Shown here: in pieces, positions 1 to 11,272 of the stretch
Layout of the letters: each line of letters begins with the position of its first letter
Position numbering within the stretch: the first letter of the stretch is position 1
From: Dillenia suffruticosa
Lineage: Eukaryota; Streptophyta; Magnoliopsida; Dilleniales; Dilleniaceae
Assembly (NCBI GenBank): GCA_033439265.1
Contig: JAVTVX010000009.1
Span: 13,233,109-13,297,108 of the forward strand
Length of the DNA: 64,000 nucleotides
Direction: 5' to 3'
Program-made: the position numbers and the translations under genes
The notes under the pieces: model-generated
The model's database searches: none
The model's input: the letters and a program-made list of their open reading frames with translations, nothing else
Told to the model about the DNA's origin: nothing

Positions 1-517
1 AAGACATAAGGCTTATTCGAGTTGAGCTAAGCAGTAATCAAATTTAAGTGCCCATGTGTCATATTGATTTTTATGTAGCTACTTGCATGTCATCTTATTT
101 CTAAGGTACATAAGGTGGCCAGAAGGTCTAGAAACGAAGAAAAGAGATGCTACAAACGATCAGCCTCAAGTGCAAGCATCCAGACATCACACATTTGATT
201 GAGGGAATTTTGCTTAGAAATTTGGCACAAAAATTTTCTCTCATTTCATTTAATAAACAGAAAAACGTTATCGTCAAATCATCCCCTCCTCAACACATGC
301 CAAAACAAAGGCCTAGTTTAATGGTACACTTATTTTGATTTGGATAATTATTATTAGCCTCTAACATATGATGGCAACAACCCAGAGACTCATTTTTTAT
401 ATCAAATGGAAGACAAAGTCAGAAATTATCACTAAAGAACACAAACCCATCAACAAATTGAAGCCCTGAAAGGCTAGAAATACTTGGTTGAAGCAATTGA
501 AGTAATGAGATACTCAC
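1..517 (-). other. Intron 2 of the HIP-like gene (partial)
   Basis: This stretch follows the GTGAGT donor at 517 on the minus strand and runs to the window edge. I searched both strands by eye for the acidic exon expected next and found nothing convincing, so it reads as intron sequence longer than 500 bp. Short open frames here have no family signature. Confidence 0.5.
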
Positions 518-784
518 TGATTTTGGGTCAGGCGGAATTCTTGCTCCCAAGCTGTATAACAAAAACCCCAAAATGTCACAAGAAAAATTTCTTACAGCCA
601 AAATTGATTTTCCGCAGACCCAAGTTCGTGAGTGTGACTGTGCTTGAATTAAATGAAAGAAGAGAAAAATTAACCTGAGCAGATAATTTTTGAAGAAACC
701 AAGAGATGGGTTGTGGAGAATTGAAGGGTTTGATTTGCACTGGTCCACGAAGTTCTTCAACTCTTCTATTTTGGCAGAATCCAT
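518..784 (-). CDS. HIP1: Hsp70-interacting protein (HIP/FAM10 family), first two coding exons, 5' end only
   Basis: Exon 1 (784 down to 675) starts at an ATG and encodes MDSAKIEELKNFVDQCKS followed by NPSILHNPSLGFFKNYLL. This matches the N-terminal dimerisation region of plant Hsc70-interacting proteins, cytosolic co-chaperones that bind Hsp70 through TPR repeats further downstream. Exon 1 ends in AG before GT at 674-673. A 123-bp intron ends in TATACAG at 552, and exon 2 (551 down to 518) continues with SLGARIPPDPKS and stops at a strong GTGAGT donor. Joining the exons in phase gives the family sequence YLLSLGARIPP, which supports both splice sites. I chose the ATG at 784 rather than the one at 829 because family proteins begin at MDS. 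The acidic linker, TPR and C-terminal domains would lie beyond the left edge. Nothing seen is broken, so this is probably the only real host gene in the window. Confidence 0.78.
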
Positions 785-1060
785 GACCGCTTCTATCACT
801 CTCGTTCTCGGTCTCCGTAGAAAAAGCAATTGAAGAGTGTAGAATACAGTAAATTAAATAGCTGCTGTTTGGTATGTGTGAGGTATTTACTTTTGATAGA
901 CCCCCAACTCAGAATTTGTTACCTGAGGTCAAAAATCAAAATTGATGACATGGCGACGCGATGTGCTAAGATCCAACGGTTGAGCATCACTAACAGCATT
1001 CGTAACAATGAGTAACAACAGAGGAATTTTGTCCCAAGGGACCTTGGGAATCAGATACGC
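785..1060 (-). promoter_or_regulatory. 5' UTR and probable promoter of the HIP-like gene
   Basis: This is the sequence immediately upstream of the HIP-like start codon, read on the minus strand. The first about 45 bases are purine-rich and leader-like. It is less AT-rich than the DNA beyond 1070. I cannot place a TATA box or start site with confidence; the promoter role is inferred from position. Confidence 0.35.
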
Positions 1061-4000
1061 GGGCTCATATTAATTGAATTAAATAATTTATATAAATCTT
1101 GTAGATTTTTATTTTCATTTTATACTATTTTTGTACAATTTTTGTTATTTAGATACAATAAGATATTACATAAGGTTTTTATAAACATTATTAGATAAAA
1201 ATTTAAAATTAGGAAAAATTGTAAAAATGTACCCTAAAATTACGAGTGAAATTCAAAAAAAAGACCTTAAATTAAAAAGAAATCCCTCTGAAAAGTATAA
1301 ATTTAATCTTTTCAAAATCATTTATTTCTAACATTAAAATAAAAATTAAAATTTTTTTCATTTAAAAATTTAGATAAAAAATATTTTTTCTCTCCACCTA
1401 TTCTTTCCCTCTCTACCTCCTTCCTTCCACAACTAAGATTCTCTACCCTCTCGTTCTCTAAATCTCTTCGATCTCTCTTTTTCTCTCTCTATCTCTCTTT
1501 TACTCTCTGGTAATGGAAAGTGCGGTGAGAATTGAGACTTACAATCTCACCGATTATTTTAAAGTTATACAAAATTTAAATATAAAATCACTAAATTAAT
1601 AAAAAAAATTTATACCACTATATTATTTCTTTGGGATGTTTACAACCTCGCCATCAAACGGCAAGATATCTTGCTGCTTTTTAGAAGGAAAGTCTGCCGT
1701 CTGACGGTATCAATAGGGCATGGCCCCATGGTATTTTTCACAATGGTGGTAGCCACAGTCGTGCCCCTCTCTCTCTCGCTTGTGAACTCTCACTTATGAA
1801 AGAGAAGACTTAGCCGCAAATGTCGGCCAGGGGCCTCCCTCTACCCATCGAAGATGACCAAATGCCACACTAGCAGCAGGCCCCCGCCCAAAAACGAAGG
1901 CCGCCAAGCTGCAACATAGCCCGACGACAATCGCACAACCATGGCAAGGTGAAGGCAAAGTTAAGAGTTTGAAACCCCAACTATTCTCTCAATTAGGTCT
2001 GAGACAACAACCTGTTCAGTCTGTTGAGTCAGCACCTCAAGTTGACTTAGTAGCCCGCGTGGCTCTTGAGTCGGTTCTAGTTGAAATTTTTTTAAAAAAA
2101 TTTAAAATTGTTTATATTATGATATTTAAAATTAAACATAAAATTATAAAGATAATATTTAAGATTTTGATATAAAATTATTTATTTTATCAATTTTTTA
2201 GCAAAAATTGTTACTTTTCTGGACCCAACTGCCAAAGATAGTATTTTTTTTTTAAATTTTTGTAACAATGGACTATATATTTTCATTTTTCTCTATGCTT
2301 TTTGTAATTGGGATACATATATCTATTTAGTTTACTTCAATATACACTATAGTTTTTTTGCTTATCGATGGTTATTGTGATTTTAAAAATTCAAAAGTTT
2401 GATATCCCTTTGTCCAAATAGTGTCATAAATGGTGAAAAATGAGAAGATTGTGAATTTTAGAAAACAGAAATAAGAATTTTCATATATATTTTAAAAAGG
2501 AGAAACGACTCATTTTATTTTTGTAATTATTTAAATAGAATTTTTTTTTTCAAGAGAGAGAAGGATGTAAAATAAATCGGAATGATGGAGAGATCGAAAA
2601 AGTTATACAAGATATCACTTTTCTTTTAAATTCATTTTCTTTGGTAAAAATTCCATCATATACCATCACCGATTTCAAAAGAAAAGACTATGGTAGTTTC
2701 CTAATTATCACTTTGATTGTGATTACTGTAGTTAATTTTTTCACTCTTTATTCTTTTTTCTTAACAAAGAAAAGAATAGGGTAGTTTCCTAAAAAAAAAA
2801 AATAAATAAAAAGTCATTCATGGTGCCCTTTCCAAATTTACATGCCAAAAAAAAGTCCTTTCCTATTTCAAAATCAAAAATATGAAATAATTTACAAATT
2901 ATAAAAAAAAAAAAAAAAGAATAGAATAGTTTCCTAATTATCACCAAAATAATCAATTTTTAGTAACTGATTTTTTTTCAATATCTTTTGCAGAAAATTA
3001 AACTTTTAAATAGTTTATTTGTAGTATTCAAAAGCATCTCATTCAATTTTATGTACAATTTTTTTAATAAAAATCGTAATATTAATTATTTTTTAAAATT
3101 TATAAAACAATTTCAGTTAGGGCTAACTCAGCAGCCATGTGGAAGACTGTGGAGTCGGCCCTAATTGGGAGAGAAGTTGGGCCTTGAAGCCCTAACTGGC
3201 ATTGCCATACCTGGTGTGAACAATTTTTTTTTTTTTTTTTTTTTTTTTGGGTACAGACTCCCGGTGTGAACAATTCCCCACCATCAAGGTGGACTCTCTC
3301 TCCCTTCAGTAAGTGGAGAGAGGCATGATGCCGTCGAATGGCAAGAACTCACCTCCTTTGAATTTTCACCCGTGGGCAAGCCTCACTGTTCATCGGTAAG
3401 GCTATAGGGTCACGATTTCCATCTCCATCGTGGTAAAAAAAACCATCGTGGTGGTGGTAATCAAGGCCACCGTCGCTACTATGTAGCTGGTGGTGGTGGC
3501 TCCAACTGTGATCCTCCAATGCAGCACATGTGCGTTGGCCCACAACCACAGCCGCCCCCACCATGTGTGGCTCTCTGCCCTTCCCCAATCGCGTGATATT
3601 TTTTATTACTTTAACGGATAAAATTAGACAAAATTGTTAATTTTGTATTTCACATATAGTTCAAACGGTATATTTGCACTTTTCTCTTAAAATTAAACTT
3701 TAAGAACATTATTTTTTTTAAAACAATAAAATTTAATTAAAATTTTATATTTTTGCTATAAACCGTGTAAAGAAATTATTCTAAAGGAAACTAAATTAAA
3801 ATAAACTATATATTGGCAAAATTTGTTTTGATAATTAGTAAAACTAGGTTTAATCTCTAATGAAATTATATTTCACTTCAATTTGCTTGGTTCTTGAATG
3901 ATGGATTGGATTATGATGAGCAAAGCAAAACTAGGTTGTGATGATGAGCAAAAACTAAATTTAATGATAAGCAAAATTGGCGGAATTAATGAGAGAATAG

Positions 4001-4412
4001 TTTTGAGAAAAATAAGATGAGTTAGGAATGATTTAAGACACACATATGATTTACAGCTAAGAAGTCACTCACCTTCATACATTAGTCGACTTGCTATATT
4101 ACAATTGCCTTAACTTTAGATAGAAAATTAAGATAGTCGACTCATGAAAGAACATAAACCGACTCATTGTGGCAGACAAAATAAAATCAGACACATGACA
4201 CTAGGAGATGTGATAAACCACAACTCATACCACTGTCAAGCAAACTACCCAATAACATACATTAAGACAACATTTGAATGTTTTTAAGACATTACTCCAA
4301 TGTTCACTTGTGTCTGAATTCAAATTTGAGTAATTGCCCGAGAAATGCCTAAGTCACCTTCCTTAGACATCAATAAGCACTCTATCACACGTACCACATC
4401 TACAAAAACAGT
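1061..4412. other. AT-rich intergenic DNA, no recognisable gene
   Basis: This is mostly A/T-rich sequence with long A and T runs. Two GC-richer islands lie at about 1620-2070 and 3110-3600, and a CT-rich stretch at about 1380-1510. A phrase containing AGTTTCCTAATTATCAC occurs at about 2695 and again at about 2930. The islands may be remnants of a dispersed repeat, but I see no terminal repeats or coding signature. Open frames here are short and low in complexity. Confidence 0.5.
3213..3275 (-). repeat. Tiny poly(T) insertion flanked by 13-bp direct repeats
   Basis: The 13-mer GGTGTGAACAATT occurs at 3213-3225 and again at 3263-3275. Between them lies a T tract (3224-3248, counting two shared bases) followed by GGGTACAGACTCC. 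A long direct repeat around an oligo(T) run is what target-primed reverse transcription leaves when a poly(A)-tailed RNA inserts on the minus strand. The body is only about 14 bp, so it could be a severely truncated LINE or SINE, or a slippage product. Confidence 0.4.
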
Positions 4413-4417
4413 TGTAA

Positions 4418-7242
4418 TGTTACGCTCTGACCCTCGAGTCGAGTACGCAACAACCGCCACATTATCTCAATATATGGGTAGCATCCCCCATATACCGGGA
4501 CAACGCAAGGCATTCCACATGTTCAATCTATTTTAAAAACAACTCAAAAGCATTCAAATGACCCTCCTAAATCATCAATTATTAAAAGCATGCAAGAACA
4601 CACAAACAGAGAATCCACCGATCCATCCTCTGTACATGCACGCATGCAATTTGGCCAACCTATCCTTCCAGACAATTTCTAACACCATTTCATCCACATA
4701 CAACTCAACAGTATACAAGGGACCGTTCCAGTCCATTTTATCACAACAGACATGCAGGAGGCCATCCTAGCCAATCGAAATCAAATAAATGCATAAGGCT
4801 ATCTCAACCGATCAAAGAAATGTTAATAAAAATTTTCTCAAACATCAGATGTCTCAAAATTCATAAGTAAAGTCCGAATATCCCAATTTAATAATAAAAT
4901 TTTCAAAAGTAAAGTTTTAAACAAAATAAAACGAGTTCCATAATAATCAAGTATGGATTCTATCAATAATTGTCCCAAGAGATAAGACAAGTATCAATCA
5001 AATCCAAATAAAAAAATGGTACAATTGTTTTCCCTTCCATGGATTACACATCAACCCAAAATAAACCCTATATCATTAAATATCTATGCAAATCAGCAAA
5101 AATAATTCTTCCGCAGCTTCCAAGTGAAACCTCTCTGTAAAGTATCTTCTGAAAAATGTAAAGAGAGGGGTGGGTAGTGGGAATACTCACCGAGTGGAGT
5201 GCAATGTTGTTGTGACAATAAATGAGGGGTGAATGTGGGGAAATCAAAGCATATTTCATAAACAACTCTTTGAATATAAAATAGTCCCAACAAATCAGAA
5301 TAATTTAAACAAACGTGCAACCATAAATTTCAGTATTCCCAAAATCATTGGGTCCTTCTATGAAAATACTCTCGTATCAGTTTTGGCCGAACCCGGACGA
5401 AAACCTGCCAAAGTTTTCATTCCATATATCTCAAAATTCCAAAACCCCATTCCTTGGCATTGAATCATGCCTCATTGGGGTGCATCTAGATATAGCTCGA
5501 CATACAGCAAAGGGAGTCAGATTTGTATCCCCCGCTAATCTAATCCAACCTTCAACTACGTCACCCCGTCAGGTCGCTCCGTGGGGAAATGACTATAGCT
5601 ATTAATCTCATGCATTGTTTCATTCGCAAATATCCAATTCACAATTCATGTGCCAAAATTTCAACAAAACAATTTCTAAATCGTACCATAGTATTCATAA
5701 TTCAAATATTTCATAATATACTGCACACTTTCATTTATAAACTTAATGGATACATTCACAATTCAAATTCTCATTTCGGATATCCCACCATCACCAAGCA
5801 ATTTGTATAAATCATGTAAAAATCATTCAAAATCATTTATAAAGAATTTGAAATCATTTACTCATTTAAAATTACAATAAACCATCCACTCACCTTTTTG
5901 GAGGATAATCACTCACAATTCCCAAATCGAATAAAATCTAACCCCTCCTTTAATTCTGAATGACTTAACCTAAGACATTGGTTACAAATAAATCATTAAA
6001 TCGTACTCTAACACTAGAGCAAAGTGGTTCTTCTCAATACATCACAAATTCCTAACCTTCCAATAATTTCCGGCATAACATATTATAAAAAAATAGCCGT
6101 ACCTTGACCTACACTTATTGGATCATGGAAATTCCAATTTTTACTTAAAAATTAGGCATAAAACTATAACTTTGATGCTTATGTCCTAAATCCATTCAAA
6201 GCATAGCAAAGCATTTAAGTACATGAATATCATAGTCCAGAATTCAAAATTCCTATCTGCGCAGCCATGGGAAAAAGCCTATAAATTTCACTACACACAT
6301 CCAAATCATATGATTCTTATCTCAAATTAAATATACGACATAGATCTACAACTTTTATATAGGGCATAATAGAATTCAGCCTAGAAGGCATCTTAAAATT
6401 GAAGGAAAGACAAGCAACTGCAGCAGGACAGAAACAGGACATTCTATACCACAAAAATTCTTTGAAAAATCATAACAAATTTGGCTCTTATCCGATTTCA
6501 ACGAATCACATCTCATTTTCAAGATATGGGAGTCTACTTTCATATTCAAAAAGTCTCACATGATTTTCTTTTTTGCAGAGAGAGTTATGACTAAAAGATC
6601 GCAGTATGCTCATTAAGCAAAAATCATGAATTTCAAAAAATGCATTCTTATTCAAATCCCACACATTTTCAAGACATATACAGGATTTCTCACCCTAAAT
6701 TAACCCTAAATTCATTCAATTTATCAAAGAGATTAGAATTTTCCTTATCTAGGGTTTTCACATTCGCAAATCTAACTTTCGTGCACTATTCGATTCAGTC
6801 CGGAACCTACATTACTTCCAAATCGAAGGAAAGTTCAAAAATTTAAGCTTAAGCACTATGAAAATCAAAACCCTAGAGATATAGGTTAGAACTTTCACCC
6901 TTACCTATGTAGGAGATGATGCAGGTAGTCTAGGGTGTTTGAAGGATCCACTGGGCGTCGGTTTGGGGCTTCAGCAGAAGGGAAGTGCTCACAGCGAGCA
7001 TTGCGCGAGCAAGCAAAGGAGGGAGAGAAGTTGGAGAGGGAGAGAGTGAGAGTGAGAGATGAGTAAGAGAGAGAAGCGCAGGAGAGTAATGAGAGGAGAA
7101 AAAGAAAAGAAAAACTTCGGGTGAAATGTACATTTGGGAAAGTGACATTTCCCTTTTTTTTCTTTTTTTTTTTCTCTTTTCTCTTTTTTTTTTCTCTTCT
7201 CTTTTTTTTTTTTTTTTTTTTTTCTTCTTTCTTGGTGTTACA
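4418..7242 (-). mobile_element. Solo LTR (S1) of a chromovirus-type Ty3/gypsy element
   Basis: On the minus strand this 2825-bp unit begins TGTAACACC and ends GCGTAACA, and it is flanked on both sides by TGTAA (4413-4417 and 7243-7247). It is related to the LTR at 55841-58218: both have an A-rich start, a CT-rich leader, the phrase AGGTGAGTGGATGG (here near 5886-5905 on the minus strand), and an end with a run on GTTGCG. There is no primer-binding site or coding sequence next to it, so it is a solo LTR left by recombination between two LTRs. The T-rich tract near 7140-7223 belongs to its A-rich start. Confidence 0.75.
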
Positions 7243-7559
7243 TGTAACATCATAAGTTGACTTATGGAAATATGTTAATCGAATTGATATAGTCCAAAAC
7301 CATCTTGATAGGACCCTAGTTGACTTTCTACCTGAGCAATTATTCCCTCACTATCGGTAGTGATAAACAAAATTGTCTGGGACAATCACAACAAAATTTA
7401 TCGTTTAGTATCCACAAGCTATTTGTGATAATTTGTTGATTGGTCGAGTTTGTTTTTCAAAATTATTACAAATGACTATAACTGCTTATGTTCCTAACCA
7501 AATGGCACCTAATGCCAACTCTCATGTCATCTTCTCAGTTGTGTGACGTGATACAGTAC

Positions 7560-8100
7560 ATGACACATTTTTGTGTGCTACTTAGTGAAAGGCTTAAGGG
7601 GAATGCTTGGCACATTGGAAATATGATGGAGTACACTTGAGGCATGACAATTATGTCCAACGCACAAGGTGGTTAATAAGAATGAGAGGTATGGTCACGA
7701 CCTTAGGCAATTTGATTTAGGCCGTGTATTAATTTGCACTAAAGAAAATATAAAAAGCGGGATAATAATTAGAACTTCCAGTCTTGAAAAGGGACCAATT
7801 TTATTTTTCAAACTTAGATTATTACAAATGAGAATGGGGACCTATTTATAGATGTAGGCTGGGGGGCCAAAGGCCCTTATTACATGTGCCAATTTGCTTT
7901 AAAGGGTGCCTAATACAAATAACTATCAATTAGTTATAACTGCCCTCTTACATCTTTTCACCGGCCTAGAGATATGCAGGAAACAATTCAGCCTAGGCAA
8001 TTGTTACATAGCTTACTTATGCCCTATCAGGCATTGGCATGGTGTACTACATGCTGGTACTAGTTTGCTCAAGTTTTGGAGCCCTTTCAAGTTCGGGTAC
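7560..8100 (-). mobile_element. Probable 3' region and LTR of the G4 gypsy element
   Basis: This stretch lies directly downstream, on the minus strand, of the chromodomain of the pol remnant at 8101-10103. It contains a TATA-like CTATAAATAGG on the minus strand near 7850, as an LTR promoter would. I could not define the LTR ends or a target duplication. The 7248-7560 segment before it holds nothing I recognise. Confidence 0.35.
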
Positions 8101-10103
8101 CTATGTACATGGTGCGTGAGGGTAACTCTTGATGATTGTCATGATATCTTTCCATGTGGCTTCCTCTCTGTTGAGTTCTTTCCACTTAACTACTACCTCA
8201 TGCTTTGTATGATCTCCTTTGAGGATTAACCTTGAGTTAATGATGTCTTCATACTCAAAAATAATCTTGTCATCTTTTTCTAAGTTGGGTAGTGATGCTG
8301 AAATTTGAGCGGGATCTCCCACAAATCTTCAGAGCTGAATAATGTGAAAACCCCTGTGGACTTGAACGTTTGAGGGTAGCTCAAGTTGATAGGCGATTCT
8401 CCCATATTTGGCCTTGATCTGGTAGAGTTCGTAGTAGTTTGCCATGAGCTTTGCAATGCCTTACCTTAGGTCATGTTTATTCCTCTTGAAGTGATACCCT
8501 AGACACACCCAATCACAAACTTGAAACTCTTCATTGGCGTAGTTTCGATCGTAGTGCTTCTTCATTCTTGCTTGTACACTTTGGAGATTGGTTTTCAATT
8601 GTTATAACACTTCATCTCGTGTCTTCAAATCATCATCTACTAAGTCATTGGCTACTGTCCCACTACTGTAAGTAGGCAAAGTTGGCGTTGGCCTTCCGTA
8701 GAGTGCTTCAAAAGGTGTCTAATGGCTGAATGTTGATTTGTGTTGTATCAAAATTATGCCCATGGTAGGAGTGCTTCCCATCTACTCGGATTGTGGTGCA
8801 CAAAACACCAAAGATATTGCTCCAATGTATGGTTGGTTACCTCCATTTGTCCATCTTTTTATGGGTGGTAAATCGAGCTCCTTGCAAGTCATGTCTCATG
8901 GAATCTAAAGAACTCTTTCCAAAATCCGCTCATGAAGATTCAACCTCGATTGGTGGTGATGCTTCTTGGTGCTCCATACAACTTCATGATGTTGTCCACG
9001 TATAGCCTTGCAATTGTCTTGGTGGAGTAAGAGTAAAAGTAAGAAAGTGTGCATACTTGGTAAGTCTGTCCACCACAACCAAGATTCCGTTGTAGCTATG
9101 GCTTGTTGGCAATCCTTGAATTATATCTCTTGTGACATCATCCTAGGAGAGCGATTTGAAAAGGACTTGTGGTTTGGTTGAGTTGCCTATGGTCCTTTGG
9201 CATCTCGTTTGACCCAAGTGAAGAGTCGGTTGATTCGGACAAAGGTCTTGAATACTCTGTTATGTTCACCTTCTTTGCTGTCATGGAAGTGTGAAAGGAT
9301 TTGTTGTCAAAGGTCACAAACTGAAGGGATATATATTTTGCCTTTCCATAGTAGCATGCCATTCTTGGTCTCATAATGAATCATTTCGCCTTGATTGGAC
9401 TCCAATTTGTGAATGATGTCTCTACTGTGTGTGTCTTTGCAAAGGGATACCTTGATGACTTCCTAAATGTTTCATTGTGGTCCGAATATGCATGAGTGGC
9501 TGGCTATCTTGTCTTCGTGAAAGGGCATTAGCTACTCGATTGTCTCTTCTAGGGTAGTATATAACTTCCATCTCATACCCTTGCAACTTTACAACCCATT
9601 GCAGTTGTTGAGGGGTTGTAATCCTTACTCAAGTAATGTTTTAAGTGGTTGTTGATCGGTCACATCTTTGAACCTGCGTCTGATTAGGTAAGGTCTCCAA
9701 AATCGAACGGCTTTGATCACAGCTAGCATCTCTCGAGCATAAACTAACCATATATATATATTTTTTGTGGTACTCCAAAAGCCTTGCTAAGGTAGGCTAA
9801 TGGTATTCCTTGTTGCACTAATATGGCTCCAATCCCTACAGCACTTGCATCGATGTGTATTTCAAATTCTAAGTCAAAGTTGGGCATGATAAGTACCAGA
9901 ATTGTAGTCATGGCCTTCTTGAGTTCTTTAAATGACTTCTCGCTGTCTTGGTTCCAAGAGAATGCATCCTTTTTAAGCATATTTGTGAGGGGTCTTACGA
10001 TGTTGTTGTAGTTCTTCACAATTTTGTGGTAGTATCTGGTCAATCCAAAGAATTTGCATAGTTCGGTGATGTTCATTGGCTTGGGCCATGATTGCATTGC
10101 TTC
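8101..10103 (-). pseudogene. Ty3/gypsy chromovirus pol remnant G4 (RNase H, integrase, chromodomain)
   Basis: Read on the minus strand, 10097-9744 encodes the end of RT and the start of RNase H, with FFGLTRYYHKIVKNY, then EIHIDASAVGIGAILVQQG and IPLAYLSKA. Integrase fragments follow in shifting frames between about 9370 and 8400. The frame at 8322-8101 ends in a chromodomain with NSRLILKGD, EVVVKWKELNREEATWKD and YPHAP. The chromodomain places it among chromoviruses, distinct from the G1-G3 family. Many stops and frameshifts make it non-functional. The RT core and everything upstream are missing: the element ends abruptly at about 10104 against a copia fragment. Confidence 0.75.
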
Positions 10104-10850
10104 AGGTCAACTTGTATCCCTTGACATTCCCTTTTCAATTTGATCTTTCTTGTACAATTTGATGAAAACCTCACTAGTTTCCTCATTTTTGGCAAAAAAT
10201 AGAACCCATGTGTATCTTAAGTAATCATCAATGATTACAAATCATACTATTTTCCACCTGAACTTTGAGCTCTAATTGGTCGAAATAAATCAATGTGAAG
10301 AAATTCTAACGGATTACTAGTTGATACATAATTTTTTGATTTGAAGGATGTTTTGGTTTGTTTTCCCTTCATGCAAGTATCACACAACTTATCATTTTCA
10401 AATTTTAATTTAAGTAGGCCTTTCACTATATTTTTCCTAACTAATTTTAAAATTATGTCTGTACTTACATGCCCGAAACTTCTATACCATAACTATGAAT
10501 TGTTTTTACTTACAACAATTAAACATGATTCATTTGAGGTTTCTAATTGTTCTAAATCTATCACATATATGTTTTCTCTCTTTTGACTGGTGAATTTGAC
10601 AGTGTTAAAGGATTTGTCAATAATAGAACATGTATCAGATTCAAATATGACTGAGTAGCCTTTATCACATAATTAACTTACATTGAACAAACTAAATTTT
10701 AGTCCAAAAATAAGAAAAACATTCTGAATTTGAGAGTCTATGGACTTACCTCTAATATTGCCTATTTCGTTGAATTTTCCTTTTGAGTTTTCACCATTAG
10801 GTTACAACCGTTCCCTTTCTCTCTTGGGAGAAAAGCAAATGTATGACTCA
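10104..10850 (-). pseudogene. Ty1/copia protease-integrase fragment
   Basis: On the minus strand the decayed reading shows the copia segment before the integrase zinc finger (GKSIDSQIQNVFL, SLFNVS, LCDKGY, then ENIYVIDLEQLE). It continues with a zinc-finger half, CDTCMKGKQTKTSFKSK, and the integrase start STSNPLEFLHIDLF. The style resembles the SIRE/Maximus branch, but I would not fix the lineage. Stops interrupt it repeatedly. It is joined at about 10104 to a gypsy pol of the same orientation, so this is a chimeric junction between two unrelated elements. Confidence 0.65.
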
Positions 10851-10859
10851 ACTCATTCC

Positions 10860-11272
10860 CTCCTAATCATTTTACAAATTAAGAAAACCTATTTCAAACA
10901 TTTTTAGCTAAATACTTTTCACCTAGTAAAACTACTAAGCTACATAATTGTATTACTAGTTTTAAACAATTTGATGGTGACTCTTTATATAGTGCTTAGG
11001 AACATGTTGATGCATATACTATTTTGGATGCAAATCTAAGTATTTTTCCTACAAGATATGAGACATTGCAAGAATCTTTGGGTGTTGAGGAAAGTCTCAA
11101 ATCACAGTAGTCCAAGATAAGCCAAAAAGTCTATCAATTTGATTCAAGATTGAGGTTTTGCCAAGCAAGTTAAAGTCTAGATGGACCAGACCGATCTACG
11201 AGCAGGATGAGCAAGGAGATTATGTCTGGTTGAAGACAATAAAGAAAGGCGTTTATTGGGAGGTAAGCTAAT
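10860..11272 (+). pseudogene. Athila-like Ty3/gypsy fragments: gag piece joined to integrase C-terminus
   Basis: Near 10955-11000 the plus strand reads TSFKQFDGDSLYSA followed by a stop, similar to the gag motif with a LYEAWER core. From about 11152 to 11272 it reads LPSKLKSRWTRPIYEQDEQ and ends KKGVYWEVS before a stop, which is the integrase C-terminal end typical of Athila/Tat elements. The two pieces are only about 150 bp apart, so nearly all of pol has been deleted. The downstream sequence supports the same assignment. Confidence 0.6.

Noticed and set aside
3349..3588. 79-codon His-rich minus-strand frame
   Set aside because: The His-rich sequence arises from GTG/GGT repeats on the other strand; there is no start context or homologue signature.
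6930..7253. 107-codon minus-strand Lys/Glu-rich frame
   Set aside because: It comes from the A-rich start of solo LTR S1 read through homopolymers.
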